From Coffea arabica (taxonomy: Eukaryota > Streptophyta > Magnoliopsida > Gentianales > Rubiaceae), in the NCBI RefSeq assembly GCF_036785885.1, contig NC_092320.1, positions 25,111,557 through 25,175,556 on the forward strand: a stretch of DNA of 64,000 nt. Direction: 5' to 3'. Positions 62,713-64,000 of the stretch are shown in pieces. Positions within the stretch are counted from its first letter, which is position 1. Each line of letters opens with the position of its first letter. The translations under genes were made by a program, and so were the position numbers. The notes beneath the pieces are model-generated. The model was not told the DNA's origin. It made no database searches and saw nothing but the letters and a program-made list of their open reading frames with translations.

Positions 62713-64000
62713 TACTGTGTACGCTACTATTATGATATTGTGTATCATTTGCTTCTAAAAGTTGTGGTGATGACAACCTAGTAGCTTCATGCTTTCTACT
62801 TTACTGTTTTCTTCTCCTTTAAGCCTTTCTGTGCTTTTGTCGTTGTAGCTCTTTTTCCTCATTAGCCAACAATGCATATGTTGCCCTTACTTTATCATTT
62901 TGTTGATGCTTTTGTTCTTCTATCTTGTTATCTTTACTTAGTATAGTCATTTTAGACTATGACAACTTTACAACCTAAAGATTTTCTGGGATTAAAATAT
63001 CTTCTGTAATAAAGGCCTTAATAATGACACTTGAAATGCATTACATCATATACTATTCAGGATTTCATTGTCCTAGATAACAAACAGAACAAGAAGATTG
63101 CATAGGAAAATAAAATTTTTGAAGATTCAAACATACTAACCAACAGATACAGATCAAGTACACACACATCAAAAGCTAAAAGTACACACACAACAAATAT
63201 AGTTGCTCACAGTGCACACACATAGCTGAAAGTTGATTGTTTTGAAATTTATGTCTTCATCCTGACTTTTAATTAGCTAATTCATCAAATTTTTTAGACA
63301 TCAATTCTTCAAAAGGAGGGTATAGGTTTGTTTTCTGATTCAATTGTATGTATAGATACTTTGCTGGTAAAAAAGAGGAACCTAACGAACCAAAGATTTT
63401 GATATTTGATGTCAGATCAGATGTTGTAAACTATAACATATTGGAATGTCTTCTTTGTGTTTTAGATCTTGTTAGTATCTTTAGTGAACTTGTTGATCAT
63501 TAAGGAGTTCATTATCCCTATAAAGGCCATTTAATCAAAGGTGCCTATGGGTATCTTTAATTAACTTGTGTTTCACATATTACAGATAATAAGGATGGTG
63601 TAAGTTTATTTAGTATTGTATCTTGTTTCACATCTTTGATGTTTGTTTTTTGGTTCAATTGTATAAATAATTTGATGGTAAAAAGAAGGATTTTGATGAA
63701 GCAAAGATTCTATTTTTTGATGTTAGTTCAGTTGCTGTAAACTATTTCATCTTGGGGTTTCTTATTTGTGTTTTAGATCTTATTGATCTTTTCAACCAAC
63801 TTAGAGATCAATAAGGATTATATCATCTCTATACATGCCCAGTCTCTCTGTGCTTTTGTCGTTGTAGCTCTTTTTCTTCTTTAATCCATGATGAATATTT
63901 TGCCTTTGCTTTATCATTTCGTTGACGCTTTCATTCTTCTATCTTACTATCTTTACTTAGTACAGTCATTTTAGGCTATGACAACTTTACATCCTATAGA
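62713..64000 (+). repeat. Flanking DNA with two interleaved direct-repeat pairs
   Basis: 62826-62985 and 63847-64000 share CTGTGCTTTTGTCGTTGTAG, then TTTGCCTTGCTTTATCATTT-like and CTATGACAACTTTACA sequence, about 1.02 kb apart. 63330-63530 and 63650-63840 share AATTGTATA, TGTAAACTAT and TTGTGTTTTAGATCTT about 310 bp apart. No coding frame. The block continues past the window. Confidence 0.65.

Overview
This is nuclear DNA from a flowering plant, probably a eudicot; the species cannot be fixed from the sequence. The evidence is AT-rich intergenic DNA, GT-AG introns, a polyubiquitin gene with an intron directly before its ATG, a Golgi-type nucleotide-sugar transporter gene, and large plant retrotransposons including a Tat/Ogre element.

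Layout. 1-5205 holds a degenerate Ty3/Gypsy chromovirus on the minus strand (partial 3' LTR, Gag-Pol, chromodomain). 5319-6580 is a Helitron Rep relic. 6587-7700 is a truncated LTR. 8941-13099 is a seven-exon minus-strand gene with six 22-residue repeats and a C-terminal Rho-N/SAP-like helical domain; as modelled it has one in-frame TAG. 15897-17042 is a five-unit polyubiquitin gene with its leader intron and TATA box. 17.7-26.2 kb is a repeat landscape: two long foldback elements with perfect 9-bp target duplications, a block of four diverged ~0.8-kb units, and a Harbinger-like element with a TAA duplication. 29909-34141 is a four-exon plus-strand transporter gene resembling the UDP-uronic-acid transporter group; its expected ATG is followed at once by TGA. 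A small 108-residue two-exon gene is possible at 34920-35338 on the minus strand.

The right 26 kb is a nested insertion. A ~3.5-kb LTR (38403-62712, target duplication TGTAC) is split by a complete 20.8-kb Ogre-type retrotransposon (40523-61293, target duplication TACCC) with 4.2-kb LTRs. Reading on the minus strand the Ogre element has: 5' LTR, tRNA-Arg-like primer site, ORF1, Gag, protease, a candidate 290-bp intron, reverse transcriptase, two RNase H domains, integrase, a 3' UTR with a ~28-bp tandem array, a polypurine tract and the 3' LTR. Once the intron is removed, Gag to integrase is one frame of 2,269 codons broken by six nonsense codons and no frameshift. The chromovirus at the left edge shows the same type of decay.

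The host genes are unrelated housekeeping-type loci and form no pathway. I found no undescribed system that I would claim with confidence. The items most worth checking are the two host genes carrying in-frame stops, the repeat-bearing Rho-N protein, the Ogre intron and 3' UTR array, and the 21-bp inverted repeat beside the ubiquitin promoter.
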